This document shows positions 56,944 through 64,000 of a DNA stretch of 64,000 bases, piece after piece. The stretch lies in contig JBBJNV010000007.1 of NCBI GenBank assembly GCA_037721215.1, forward strand, positions 78,763-142,762. Reading direction: 5' to 3'. Within the stretch, counting starts at the first letter, position 1. Every line of letters begins with the position of its first letter. The DNA is from Gemmatimonadaceae bacterium. GTDB lineage: Bacteria > Gemmatimonadota > Gemmatimonadetes > Gemmatimonadales > Gemmatimonadaceae. The notes beneath the pieces are model-generated. The model saw nothing but the letters and a program-made list of their open reading frames with translations, searched no databases and was not told where the DNA came from. The translations under genes and the position numbers were made by a program.

Positions 56944-58056
56944 TCAGACACCTCGCCCGCCTGCTTGAGAAACGCCCGGATGAACGGGTCGATTCCACCA
57001 TCCATCACCTTCTGCACATCAGGAATCTTGAGTTCCGTCCGGTGGTCGTTCACCATCGTGTATGGCTGAAACACATAACTCCTTGCCTGGTTGCCGAAGC
57101 TGATATCGTCCTTGTTTTCATCAAACTTCGCTTTCTCCGCCTCCCTCTTCTGTATTTCCGCCTGATATAATTTGTTCTTCAGCATCTGCATCGCCGTCGC
57201 CTTGTTCTTGAACTGCGACCGCTGAGCCTGGGAAGCGACAACTGTATTCGTCGGTATATGGGTAATGCGAACCGCGGAACTCGTCTTGTTGACATGCTGA
57301 CCGCCAGCTCCAGACGCACGATATACGTCAATCCGGAGGTCCTCATCGCGGATCTCGATGTTGATTTCGTCGTTGACCACAGGGTACACGAATACCGACG
57401 CAAAACTCGTGTGTCGCCGTGCAGCTGAATCAAATGGAGATATACGGACGAGCCGGTGCACGCCCGCCTCGGGCCGAAGAAATCCGTAGGCGTATTGACC
57501 CCGAATCTCGAGAACAGCGCCCTTGATTCCCGCCTCCTCGCCCTGACTCTCATCGAGAAGGACAATCTCGAATCCCTTTCGCTCGGCCCAGCGGGTATAC
57601 ATACGCACCAGCATCGATGCCCAGTCCTGAGCTTCGGTTCCCCCCGCACCCGCGCTGATCTCAACCTGCGCATCGCGAAAATCGTCAGGCCCGCGCAAGA
57701 GGGTCTTCAGTTCAAACGAGTCGAGCTCCGAGTTGATACTCTCCACGTCACGGTCGAGCTCTGCCTCGAGCTCCGCGTCCGGCGACTCTCGCAAGAGGTC
57801 GTCGAGCTCGATGGAACCCGCAATTCGCGCATGCAGCTTGTCAAATGGCTCGACCCAGCCCCGGACACTCTTTACTTCCTGAAGGTGCTCCTGTGCTACG
57901 TCCTGATTGTTCCAGAAATCGGGTTCGCCCATTCGGGCTTCGAGAGGGGCGAGCGTAGCTCGCTTTCCGTCGATGTCAAAGATACCTCCGGACTTCGGCA
58001 AGGCGTTCTGCCGCGCCTGCCAGCGCCCTTCCTCTTTCGCCAGTTGAATCCGCCAT
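56940..58056 (-). CDS. prfB: Peptide chain release factor 2, with programmed +1 frameshift
   Basis: The protein is made from two frames. The first runs 58056-57979 (26 codons, starting MADSTGERGRAL and ending EVRRYL), then an in-frame TGA at 57978-57976. A +1 shift at CTT continues with GAC at 57977-57975 (DIDGKRATLAPLEARM) to the stop at 56940, giving 371 residues, close to the 365 of E. coli. It has SPFDSAARRHTSF with the stop-codon-reading SPF motif and GAGGQHVNKTSSAVR with the GGQ. Without the shift the first 26 residues would be lost. RF2 reads UGA, so scarcity of RF2 favours the shift: autoregulation. Confidence 0.96.
57975..57990 (-). promoter_or_regulatory. RF2 programmed +1 frameshift site
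   Basis: On the minus strand the bases are CGG AGG TAT CTT TGA C. The Shine-Dalgarno-like GGAGG lies 3 bases upstream of the slippery CTT, followed by TGA and C. This matches the canonical bacterial RF2 site (AGGGGGTATCTTTGAC in E. coli) nearly base for base. Confidence 0.96.
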
Positions 58057-58068
58057 GATGATACCGCT

Positions 58069-58842
58069 CTAGAAGATTTTCTTTCCGGCGCCGAGTACCT
58101 CGTTCAGCGATTCCTGAAAGTGCGTGGTTGTGCGTGCGAAATCAGCTCCGACCTGAGCCGTATACTCTTCATAACTCTTCTTGATCTCGTCCCGGAATAA
58201 TTCCTTGAGGGTACCCTTGTCGAGCCCTTCGGCGTGCTTCGCGGGATAGTAGGCAACCATATCCGACACAAGGGCGCGCGCGAGGCGGCGTGCGCGCGTT
58301 CCCGGATCCCGCGTCAGAAAAAGATTCACCGGACGGCGGTCGCCGACAGGCTGTGAAGCGGCGGGAGTGCTGGCAGCGGCGGGTGTGACGCGGTTGGGCT
58401 CCGGAGCATACGGAACAGCCTGCGCGGGCCGCACTGCGGGAGGCGTGACCGTCGCTGGCCGGGCTGCGGGAGGAGCACCCATGGCCGGCCGCGGTGGCGG
58501 AGTATCCGCCGGGACGGAAATCGGCGTGACCATTGGAGCGACCTGCGGTGTCGGCCGGTGAATCGGTGGTGCCTGCGCGAACGGCGTTGGACGGTTGGCT
58601 TGCAGCGCGGGGGCTTGGTGCAACGGCTGCGGAACGTAAGGAGCCGCCGGTATGAGGCGCGCCTGCGGGGCGGCGGGCATTGTCCCCGATGGCGCGAAGA
58701 AGTGCGTGTCCGGCGAGGACGCAGACAAGCCTACTGAAATTATTCCGCCGCACGCAGAACAACGCGCACGCACCCCGCCTTGCGGCACCTTCGCTGGGTC
58801 GACCCTGTAAACGGTCTCACAGCCCGGACAGCTTACGTTCAT
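58069..58842 (-). CDS. Zinc-ribbon (MJ0042-type) protein with Pro-rich linker
   Basis: The 257-residue protein has an N-terminal zinc ribbon with C5-x2-C8 and C28-x2-C31 (CPGCETVYRVDPAKVP and RCSACGG), as in the MJ0042/zinc_ribbon_5 family. A Pro/Ala-rich, low-complexity linker covers about 50-175. The C-terminal domain (about 180-257) is helical and charged (RRLARALVSDMVAYYP, KELFRDEIKKSYEEY) and resembles domains in myxobacterial zinc-finger/FHA proteins only in general style. Start is ATG 58842 with GGGAGG 6 bases upstream. It overlaps the GGDEF stop by 4 bases. Function unknown. Confidence 0.8.
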   Translation of the reverse strand: MNVSCPGCETVYRVDPAKVPQGGVRARCSACGGIISVGLSASSPDTHFFAPSGTMPAAPQARLIPAAPYVPQPLHQAPALQANRPTPFAQAPPIHRPTPQVAPMVTPISVPADTPPPRPAMGAPPAARPATVTPPAVRPAQAVPYAPEPNRVTPAAASTPAASQPVGDRRPVNLFLTRDPGTRARRLARALVSDMVAYYPAKHAEGLDKGTLKELFRDEIKKSYEEYTAQVGADFARTTTHFQESLNEVLGAGKKIF

Positions 58843-59435
58843 TCCCTGCCTCCCACCTCGGGTAAGGTATTTCGGTCGGTCTCGAATGCCGGCAAGCGGT
58901 CGACGGTCCGCCTGTCCATTGAGTACACCGATCCGCTGAGCGTCTTGGCGTAGGTCTTCATCTCGGTTGCAAGCCTGCTGACCTGACGCGCAGCGGTGAA
59001 AACCCTCTGCGCGTTTGTTACAACTCCAATCAACAACGTCATGAGGGGCACCCGGTCGAGCACGCCGCGCCGATCCTTGCCAAAGCAATATCCTGCGCGG
59101 CGATCAAGCTCCGAGTACTGATACCGAACCAGCAGATCGAACGTCGATACAATCTCGTCGCCGACATCGGCAATATCATCATATGGTATGACGAATATGA
59201 AGTCATCGCCTCCGATGTGTCCCACAAATGCGCGTTCACCACACAGTCCCTTGGCGACATCGTGCAACAGCGTCGCCAGCATGCGGATGACACGATCGCC
59301 CTTATTATAACTGTAGCGGTCGTTGTATTCCTTGAAATGATCGAGGTCGGCGTAGCAGACGGCAGACAGATCTGGCAACGCCATTCGGCGAATGATGTCC
59401 GATTTAATTGCAGCAGCACCCGGCCGGACGGCCAC
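58839..59435 (-). CDS. GGDEF-domain protein (GGDDF active site), probably frameshifted at its 5' end
   Basis: The product has a diguanylate cyclase domain: YADLDHFKEYNDRYSYNKGDRVIRML, VGHIGGDDFIFVIP with GGDDF in place of GGDEF, and a C-terminal SGSVYSMDRR segment. In this frame it starts at GTG 59435 without a ribosome-binding site, and the domain would have no N-terminal partner. One frame away (minus strand, from ATG 59583) lies MSPALTLPATIVF... ending LMAVALRGRP, directly continuing with GAAAIKSDIIRRM if four bases are removed at the tandem CCGGCCGG (59420-59427). Related proteins carry a linker like LTGLPG.AI at this point, so a frameshift by duplication of CCGG is likely. Cyclic-di-GMP synthesis is possible but unproven. 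Confidence 0.7.
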   Translation of the reverse strand: MAVRPGAAAIKSDIIRRMALPDLSAVCYADLDHFKEYNDRYSYNKGDRVIRMLATLLHDVAKGLCGERAFVGHIGGDDFIFVIPYDDIADVGDEIVSTFDLLVRYQYSELDRRAGYCFGKDRRGVLDRVPLMTLLIGVVTNAQRVFTAARQVSRLATEMKTYAKTLSGSVYSMDRRTVDRLPAFETDRNTLPEVGGRE

Positions 59436-59583
59436 GCAGCGCGACGGCCATCAGGTCGTCGCCGCTCTGCAGGAGAGACACCGCCGAGCGTGAATGCCCC
59501 AGCCACGCGGTGAGGTACGCGGGAAGCACGGTATCTTGGGCTGCGAACACGATGGTCGCGGGCAGGGTCAATGCTGGGCTCAT
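59404..59583 (-). pseudogene. Out-of-frame N-terminal segment of the GGDEF gene
   Basis: This open frame of about 59 codons (ATG 59583 to TAA 59404) ends just past the CCGG duplication. Its last residues before the shift (SLLQSGDDLMAVALRGRP) join smoothly with the downstream GGDEF frame when one CCGG is removed. The segment is not recognisable as a known sensory domain and is short for one, so the full gene may have been truncated further. It starts 31 bases after the stop of the antiporter gene. Confidence 0.5.
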
Positions 59584-59613
59584 CCGCGGTGGTGGCAATA
59601 CGCCCGCCCGCCT

Positions 59614-60666
59614 CTAGTAGAAGAAGAATGCCGTGCCGATCGCGGCGTAGGCAATCAGCAGAAAGGCGCCTTCCAGCCAGTTCGACTCGGAGTCCTTCAT
59701 CACCGAAGACGCAATAGCAACCGCAACCGCAACGCTGGCGACTTCCATGACCGTAAAAGCAAGATCCATTGGCTGGCCAAACGCAAGGCCGAGAAACACC
59801 AGCACCGGGGCGATCAGAAGCGCCACCTGGATGCTCGAGCCGACGGCGATGCCGACGGCGAGGTCCATCCGACCCTTCATGGCCATCAGCACCGCCGAGC
59901 TGTGTTCGGCAGCATTCCCAATGATCGGGATAACGATGAGTCCGATGAAAAACGTCGGCAGTCCTATCGATGTGGCCGCCTCATCGACCGAGCTCACAAG
60001 AAACTCTGACAACACGCCGATTGTCGCAGCTGCCACAACGAGAACCACGATCGCTTTCCTGAGCGACCAATGTGGCTTCTCTTCGTGGTGTGCAACGTCA
60101 CCGCCTTCGTTGAACGCGGCTTTGTGAGTCACCATCGAGTAGACCAGCGACAACAGATATCCGAGCATCAGCAGACTGCCAACCCAGACAGACATGCGAC
60201 CAGTGGCAACTCTCAATGGGTCAGGGTGTGCAGCGAAAAAAACGGCGGGAACTACCAGCCCCAGCACCGCAACCATCAGCAGCGTCGAGCTCAGTCCGGC
60301 AAGATTGGGATTGATCTTCTGAGTCTTGTACTTGAGGCCACCAGCGAGCTGCGCCGCGCCGAGCACAAGCAGCAGGTTGCCGAGTATCGATCCTGTAATC
60401 GATGCCTTGACCAGATCAATCTGACCGGCACGCAGAGCGAGTGCCGCGATCACGAGCTCGGCGAAATTTCCGAGGGTCGCATTCATCAGACCGCCGATAG
60501 TCGACCCGGTGTGGCCGGCCAGCTCTTCGGTAGCTGTTCCAAGAAGGCCCGACAGCGGAAGGATGGCTGCGGCGCTGAGAAGAAACACGACGGTCGACGA
60601 CGCGTGCATCAATTCTGCAGCGATGGCGATGGGGACGAATAGGAGAAGCGCGTAAAGAAATTTCAT
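59614..60666 (-). CDS. Ca2+/H+ antiporter (CaCA family, Cax type)
   Basis: The 350-residue protein has about 11 membrane segments and two inverted alpha-repeats: GGLMNATLGNFAELVIAALALR in the first and FIGLIVIPIIGNAAEHSSAVLMA in the second, with the conserved Glu of GNFAE and GNAAEH that carry cation transport. A hydrophilic loop with HHEEK lies in the middle. It exports Ca2+ (or similar ions) in exchange for protons. It is separated by 195 bases from the PorV-like gene and by about 30 from the broken GGDEF gene. Confidence 0.92.
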   Translation of the reverse strand: MKFLYALLLFVPIAIAAELMHASSTVVFLLSAAAILPLSGLLGTATEELAGHTGSTIGGLMNATLGNFAELVIAALALRAGQIDLVKASITGSILGNLLLVLGAAQLAGGLKYKTQKINPNLAGLSSTLLMVAVLGLVVPAVFFAAHPDPLRVATGRMSVWVGSLLMLGYLLSLVYSMVTHKAAFNEGGDVAHHEEKPHWSLRKAIVVLVVAAATIGVLSEFLVSSVDEAATSIGLPTFFIGLIVIPIIGNAAEHSSAVLMAMKGRMDLAVGIAVGSSIQVALLIAPVLVFLGLAFGQPMDLAFTVMEVASVAVAVAIASSVMKDSESNWLEGAFLLIAYAAIGTAFFFY

Positions 60667-60719
60667 TCCAGTTGTGCGTTCGTTGCCTGATGTGGAGTGG
60701 AGAAAACAAACTGATCCAG

Positions 60720-60736
60720 CCGGGTTTCAGACCCGG
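60720..60736 (-). terminator. Hairpin after the era-trm112-porV genes
   Basis: CCGGGT (60720-60725) and ACCCGG (60731-60736) form a 6-base stem with a 5-base loop, 126 bases past the porV-like stop. On the minus strand a T-rich patch (GTTTGTTTTC) starts about ten bases later. This is a weak candidate. The rest of the spacer 60667-60861 shows no gene. Confidence 0.35.
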
Positions 60737-60861
60737 TTACGATGCGCGGAAAGGTACACTGAACCCGATGGCCGCGGCGACACCGGAACGCTCACCAATG
60801 CGACCATCCGGGGATTGAACGGCTTCGGATGCGCAGTACCAGGATCTGGGGGCGTGCAGTG

Positions 60862-61923
60862 TCAGAAAAGGTATCGCAGCGAAACGTAAGCGGGCGTCTT
60901 CCCGGCGTCTGCGGACAATCCGCCGAAGGTCCGTGCGATATCGAACACAAGCCGTCCGGCCCCGAGACCAAACCCAAGCGCGGCGTTGGCTCCGTTGGCA
61001 TCGTTCGCGATGTAACCCGCGCGAAGATGTGCTGTCTTCTGATATGTGAGCACAGTGCCAAAGCGCGCTGAGGCATCGCCAGCCGATTCCGTGGCGATGA
61101 TGTCGGCTGCCACTCGAAAACTGACGTCGGAAACATATTTCTCGATGAACTTCAGGCCGTATGACGCGCCCGCCTCAATGCGGGTGGGGAGCGGGTCTGC
61201 GTCGTCGCCGTCAGTCAGCTCGAGGCGGCTGCCGATGTTGCGCACCGCCGCTCCGAGGCGGATCGGAATCCCGGCTGGCATCTCGTACTGGACCCCCAGG
61301 TCGAGCGCGTTGGTTGCCGCCGAAAAGGTGGAGACGTTTGCGCATTGCCCGGAACAGTCCACCCGGTATTGCAGGCGCTTGAAAGTCAGTCCAAGGCTGA
61401 ATCGCGAGCCGACCGCGGCCGCGTACGATACGGCAATGAGGATGTTGCGCGGCAGCACCAGTCCAACCGGCAGCCCGGTACCATCAGTAATCTGCTGGTT
61501 TCCGAAATCGAGAACGTTCAATGACAGGGCGGCAGTCCCCAGAGTTTTGCTGGGCAGTACGAAGGTGATGGCATCCCCGCGGGCAGCCAGCGTTTCCGAA
61601 TGGTGGATGGCGGCTTCACGCTTCGTCAGACGGGCGAGCCCCGCCGGATTCCACCATACACTCTCACTTCCGGGCCGCTCTGCGACCATGGCTTGTCCCA
61701 TCCCTACTGACTGAGCCCCGACCGGCAGCAGCAGCACAAGCGAACCGTCCGCCTCACTGGATTGCGCAGCGGCCTGCATCGACAAGAATGCAATCAGGAC
61801 GATGCCAGCGCATGCACCGCGCACAGATGAGCTATGCGCGAAGCCCCAGCGGAAGCCGCGGCACGCGCCCCGTGACCGCCTGGCCGGGGTGTCGAGTGAC
61901 ACGCTAAATCGGTGTCGCCTCAT
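60862..61923 (-). CDS. PorV/PorQ-type outer-membrane barrel protein
   Basis: The 353-residue protein has the N-terminal element PVGAQSVGMGQAMVAERPGSESVWWNPAGLARL (given as pattern: GA.s.gmG.a.va...g..s.wWNPAGLA) that is the mark of PorV/UPF0164 barrels, a strand-rich body and a terminal Phe (AYVSLRYLF). The signal peptide seems to begin well inside the frame: GTG 61824 would give RGACAGIVLIAFLSMQAAAQ at the N-terminus, whereas ATG 61923 adds 33 basic residues and overlaps the Trm112 gene by 20 bases. Both starts are possible. Two cysteines (CSGQC) are in a loop. In Bacteroidetes PorV serves type IX secretion; that role is not implied here. Confidence 0.75.
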   Translation of the reverse strand: MRRHRFSVSLDTPARRSRGACRGFRWGFAHSSSVRGACAGIVLIAFLSMQAAAQSSEADGSLVLLLPVGAQSVGMGQAMVAERPGSESVWWNPAGLARLTKREAAIHHSETLAARGDAITFVLPSKTLGTAALSLNVLDFGNQQITDGTGLPVGLVLPRNILIAVSYAAAVGSRFSLGLTFKRLQYRVDCSGQCANVSTFSAATNALDLGVQYEMPAGIPIRLGAAVRNIGSRLELTDGDDADPLPTRIEAGASYGLKFIEKYVSDVSFRVAADIIATESAGDASARFGTVLTYQKTAHLRAGYIANDANGANAALGFGLGAGRLVFDIARTFGGLSADAGKTPAYVSLRYLF

Positions 61924-62071
61924 CGATCAGCATGATAGGGATGTCATCTCGGATGGCATACCGAAGAGAGCAGGCATGACAGAGCAGGCTTGACTCCGCT
62001 TCACGATATTCGAGCTCGCCTTTGCATTTGGGGCAGACAAGTATCTCCAGCAACTGCGCGTCAAGGCTCAT
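61904..62071 (-). CDS. Trm112/YcaR-family small zinc protein
   Basis: The 55-residue protein SLDAQLLEILVCPKCKGEL...LLCHACSLRYAIRDDIPIML has four cysteines in two CxxC pairs, as in YcaR of proteobacteria and the Trm112 partner of methyltransferases. Members stabilise or activate methyltransferases; the partner here is unknown. The ATG overlaps the era stop by 4 bases. Confidence 0.9.
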   Translation of the reverse strand: MSLDAQLLEILVCPKCKGELEYREAESSLLCHACSLRYAIRDDIPIMLIDEATPI

Positions 62072-62949
62072 ACCGATCTCTCTCTTGCAACGTGATAGCC
62101 AAATCGTTCGAGCGACGAAGGATTGCGCCGCCAGTTGGGGAGTACCTTGACCCATAGATCGAGGTATACGCTCTCTTCGAGAAACGTCTCGGTCTTCTTG
62201 CGGGCCGCCTGGCCAATCTCACGAATCCGGGCGCCCTTCGCGCCGATGATGATTCGCTTCTGGCTTTCTCTTTCTACGTAGATCACGGCCCGAATGTATA
62301 CCGGCGTACGGCCCTCACGGAACTCCTCGATTCCGCAAGCGACGCTGTACGGAACTTCATCGTGCAGCTGTTCGAGCACTGTTTCGCGAACAAGTTCCGA
62401 AACGAAGAATCGAACGGACTGGGTGCTGACGTCATCCTCCGGATACAGGAACGGGCTCTCTGGGAGGGATCGCGCTACGCTGTCGATCAGGTCAGTAACG
62501 CCGTCGCCTGTCATCGCCGAGATGAATGCTGCGTCGGGGTGGAAGGCCTCGAGGTCAGCGCGCCGGGCTGCGACCAGGAGATCTGTTTTGTTCAGAGCCG
62601 TAATGACGCGGGCACGGGGGGGCGACGAAAGTCTCGCTGCAACGCCAAAAGTCGTTGGCGGTCCATCTGTGGCGTCGGCGAGATAGATGATGACGTCAGC
62701 GTCTTCCACCGCGCGCAGCGCTGCAGAGCGCATTGCTTCCTGAAGCGCGTATTTTGGCTCGAGCAGCCCAGGCGTGTCGAAGATCACCATTTGCACGTCG
62801 GATGTTGAGTGTATGCCTACGACGCGGTCCCGGGTTGACTGCGGCTTCTGGCTGGTGATGGAAAGCTTCTGGCCGACGATTCTGTTGAGGAGCGTGGATT
62901 TGCCGGAATTTGGTGCGCCTGCGACGGTTACGATGCCAGCTTTTGTCAT
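62068..62949 (-). CDS. era: GTPase Era
   Basis: Era is a GTPase that helps mature 16S rRNA and 30S subunits. The 293 residues have G1 GAPNSGKSTLLNRIVG, switch region SITSQKPQSTRDRVVG, G3 DTPGL, G4 NKTD and a C-terminal KH domain (IIIGAKGARIREIG). ATG 62949 has no ribosome-binding site; TAGATT lies 6 bases before it. It heads the era-trm112-porV run. Confidence 0.96.
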   Translation of the reverse strand: MTKAGIVTVAGAPNSGKSTLLNRIVGQKLSITSQKPQSTRDRVVGIHSTSDVQMVIFDTPGLLEPKYALQEAMRSAALRAVEDADVIIYLADATDGPPTTFGVAARLSSPPRARVITALNKTDLLVAARRADLEAFHPDAAFISAMTGDGVTDLIDSVARSLPESPFLYPEDDVSTQSVRFFVSELVRETVLEQLHDEVPYSVACGIEEFREGRTPVYIRAVIYVERESQKRIIIGAKGARIREIGQAARKKTETFLEESVYLDLWVKVLPNWRRNPSSLERFGYHVARERSV

Positions 62950-63361
62950 TGGACCAATCTAAGTCAACTTTCGGAGGTGGATTGTCGTGCGGCTAAGGGC
63001 GTTCGCCACAGATGATGACACAGTCGGCCACAGATCACGCACCCGGCCACAGATGTCGCAGATGGGTGCAGATAAGATGAAGAAGCGCCCACAGATGGGA
63101 AGTGGGCCACGGTCAACTTCCACGAGCGGGTCCGCGAGTAAATCGTGCGCTGTTTAAGGCACAAAATCGTTTTTCCTGGTTGACGTCATCCTTAATTGTC
63201 GTCGTATCCTTTAAAAACCGTTGCTTGATTATTGGCGGCAGCCGTCGGTACGCGAGTAAATCCGGCCTGTTGGTTCATCCGTGTCATCGGTGTCATCGGT
63301 GTCATCGGTGTCATCGGTGGGTCAAGGGTTTAGGCGGCGCGGAACAGGGGCACGCCAACAC
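62950..63361. repeat. Spacer with two families of short repeats, between era and the rRNA terminator
   Basis: No gene is visible in these 412 bases. Four copies of CCACAGAT are at 63006, 63028, 63047 and 63089, with related CGCAGATG and TGCAGATA between. A tandem array of four 9-base units GTGTCATCG lies at 63281-63316. The 12-mer CGCGAGTAAATC occurs at 63133-63144 and 63251-63262. The part between those 12-mers is AT-rich (e.g. 63218-63235). Confidence 0.8.
63281..63316. repeat. Tandem array of four GTGTCATCG units
   Basis: Four perfect 9-base units in a row, followed by GTGGG and preceded by TTCATCC. The unit length is a multiple of three but no open gene covers it. The period is too short and spacerless for a CRISPR. 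Confidence 0.9.
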
Positions 63362-63399
63362 AAAAGAGGCCCCACATCGAAAGCTCGATATGGGGCCTC
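63362..63399 (-). terminator. Intrinsic terminator of the rRNA operon
   Basis: On the minus strand GAGGCCCCATATCGA pairs with TCGATGTGGGGCCTC (63399-63366, one G-T pair) around a short loop, followed directly by TTTTG. It lies 8 bases past the 5S 3' end. This is the expected form and place for the end of an rRNA operon. Confidence 0.92.
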
Positions 63400-63406
63400 A
63401 AGAGGT

Positions 63407-63522
63407 GCCGGCGACGGCCTACTCTCCCGCGTCCTCTCGGACGGAGTACCATCGGCGCTGCAGGGCTTAACGAACGTGTTCGGGATGGGAACGGGTGTGG
63501 CCCCTGCGCTCTAGTCGCCAGC
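63407..63522 (-). rRNA. rrf: 5S ribosomal RNA
   Basis: The 116-base gene has the closing helix GCTGGCGAC (63522-63514) with GTCGCCGGC (63415-63407), the conserved CCCGTTCCCATCCCGAACACG of loop B-C (quoted in part) and GGGAGAGTAGG near the 3' end. Ends are set by the terminal helix and could be off by one or two bases. Confidence 0.95.
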
Positions 63523-63644
63523 GATAGTTGTGATGTATCGCCTGGTTGTCACTTCCGGTGAAGGAAATGACAGACGGTTTGTAGTGGTGATCGTGTTCAT
63601 CTTGAATCAACAGGTTAGACTGCGATTGCGTTTTGTCTGGAATG

Positions 63645-63662
63645 CTCCGGTAAGTACCGGAG
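63645..63662 (-). other. Perfect hairpin in the 23S-5S spacer
   Basis: CTCCGGTA and TACCGGAG form an 8-base perfect stem with a 2-base loop, 12 bases past the likely 23S 3' end. It is probably an RNA processing signal of the 23S-5S spacer. The remaining spacer (63523-63644) shows nothing else. Confidence 0.55.
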
Positions 63663-63673
63663 ACATTAAAAGA

Positions 63674-64000
<327 letters not shown>

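Noticed and set aside
57979..58001. TTG at 58001 as the start of prfB
   Set aside because: It would sit within the frameshift region; the true frame begins at ATG 58056 and crosses the canonical +1 site.
63281..63316. GTGTCATCG array as a CRISPR
   Set aside because: Units are 9 bases, perfectly contiguous, with no spacers and no cas genes nearby.

Overview
The window reads as a chromosomal segment from a diderm (Gram-negative-type) bacterium of about 60% GC. The combination of a fused LpxC-FabZ, the futalosine menaquinone route (MqnE/A/C), BshC, an McsA-McsB-ClpC arginine-phosphate module, a metal-type KdsA, PorV-like and BamA-like outer-membrane proteins and the rRNA sequence points to Gemmatimonadota or a close relative. 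This placement is inference from gene content; no search was run. No prophage, insertion sequence, CRISPR array or resistance island is visible. The DNA is densely packed housekeeping and envelope genes.

Layout. Positions 1-22973 are all plus strand. First comes a tightly coupled run: 3' end of mqnE, mqnA, mqnC, ispF, a DedA-type membrane protein, a XerC/D recombinase, a TrpG/PabA amidotransferase and an outer-membrane barrel. After a 100-bp gap with a candidate promoter comes a 16.6-kb, 15-gene run with almost no spaces (kdsB, pyrG, kdsA, kdsD, lptC, lptA-like, lptB, rpoN, four glycan/polyprenyl-sugar genes, a polyprenol-phosphate glycosyltransferase, dapF, a DinB-fold protein). It makes and activates KDO, builds the LPS transport bridge and appears to add lipid-linked sugars.

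From 23263 to the end everything is on the minus strand. Read in the direction of transcription (right to left) this is: 23S rRNA 3' end, 5S rRNA and a strong terminator; a repeat-bearing spacer; era, a Trm112-like protein, a PorV-like protein; a Ca2+/H+ antiporter; a GGDEF protein with a probable frameshift, a zinc-ribbon protein, prfB (with the programmed +1 frameshift intact), lysS, lolC/E, lolD, mcsA, mcsB, clpC and a terminator; then bamA, skp/ompH, lpxD, lpxC-fabZ, lpxA, a Gfo/Idh oxidoreductase, lpxB, an acyltransferase, lpxK, a glutamate dehydrogenase, rlmH, a methyltransferase, bshC, murJ; uvrC; a DUF512 Fe-S protein, der, plsY, gpsA, a MerR regulator, a glycosyltransferase, surE, pcm, a hypothetical gene, acyP; tRNA-Arg(CCT); and a YfgM-like TPR protein. 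The two halves converge at about 23 kb.

The dominant theme is construction of an LPS-bearing outer membrane: KDO synthesis and activation, lipid A synthesis, Lpt and Lol transport, BamA and Skp, with phospholipid (plsY, gpsA), isoprenoid (ispF), peptidoglycan (dapF, murJ) and protein quality control (McsAB-ClpC, Pcm, SurE) genes alongside. The points most worth following up are the 150-residue N-terminal extension of LptB, the Gfo/Idh dehydrogenase inside the lpx operon, the McsAB-ClpC module without CtsR, the broken GGDEF gene, the glycan genes coupled to rpoN, and candidate leaderless promoters in front of the few genes that are not translationally coupled.
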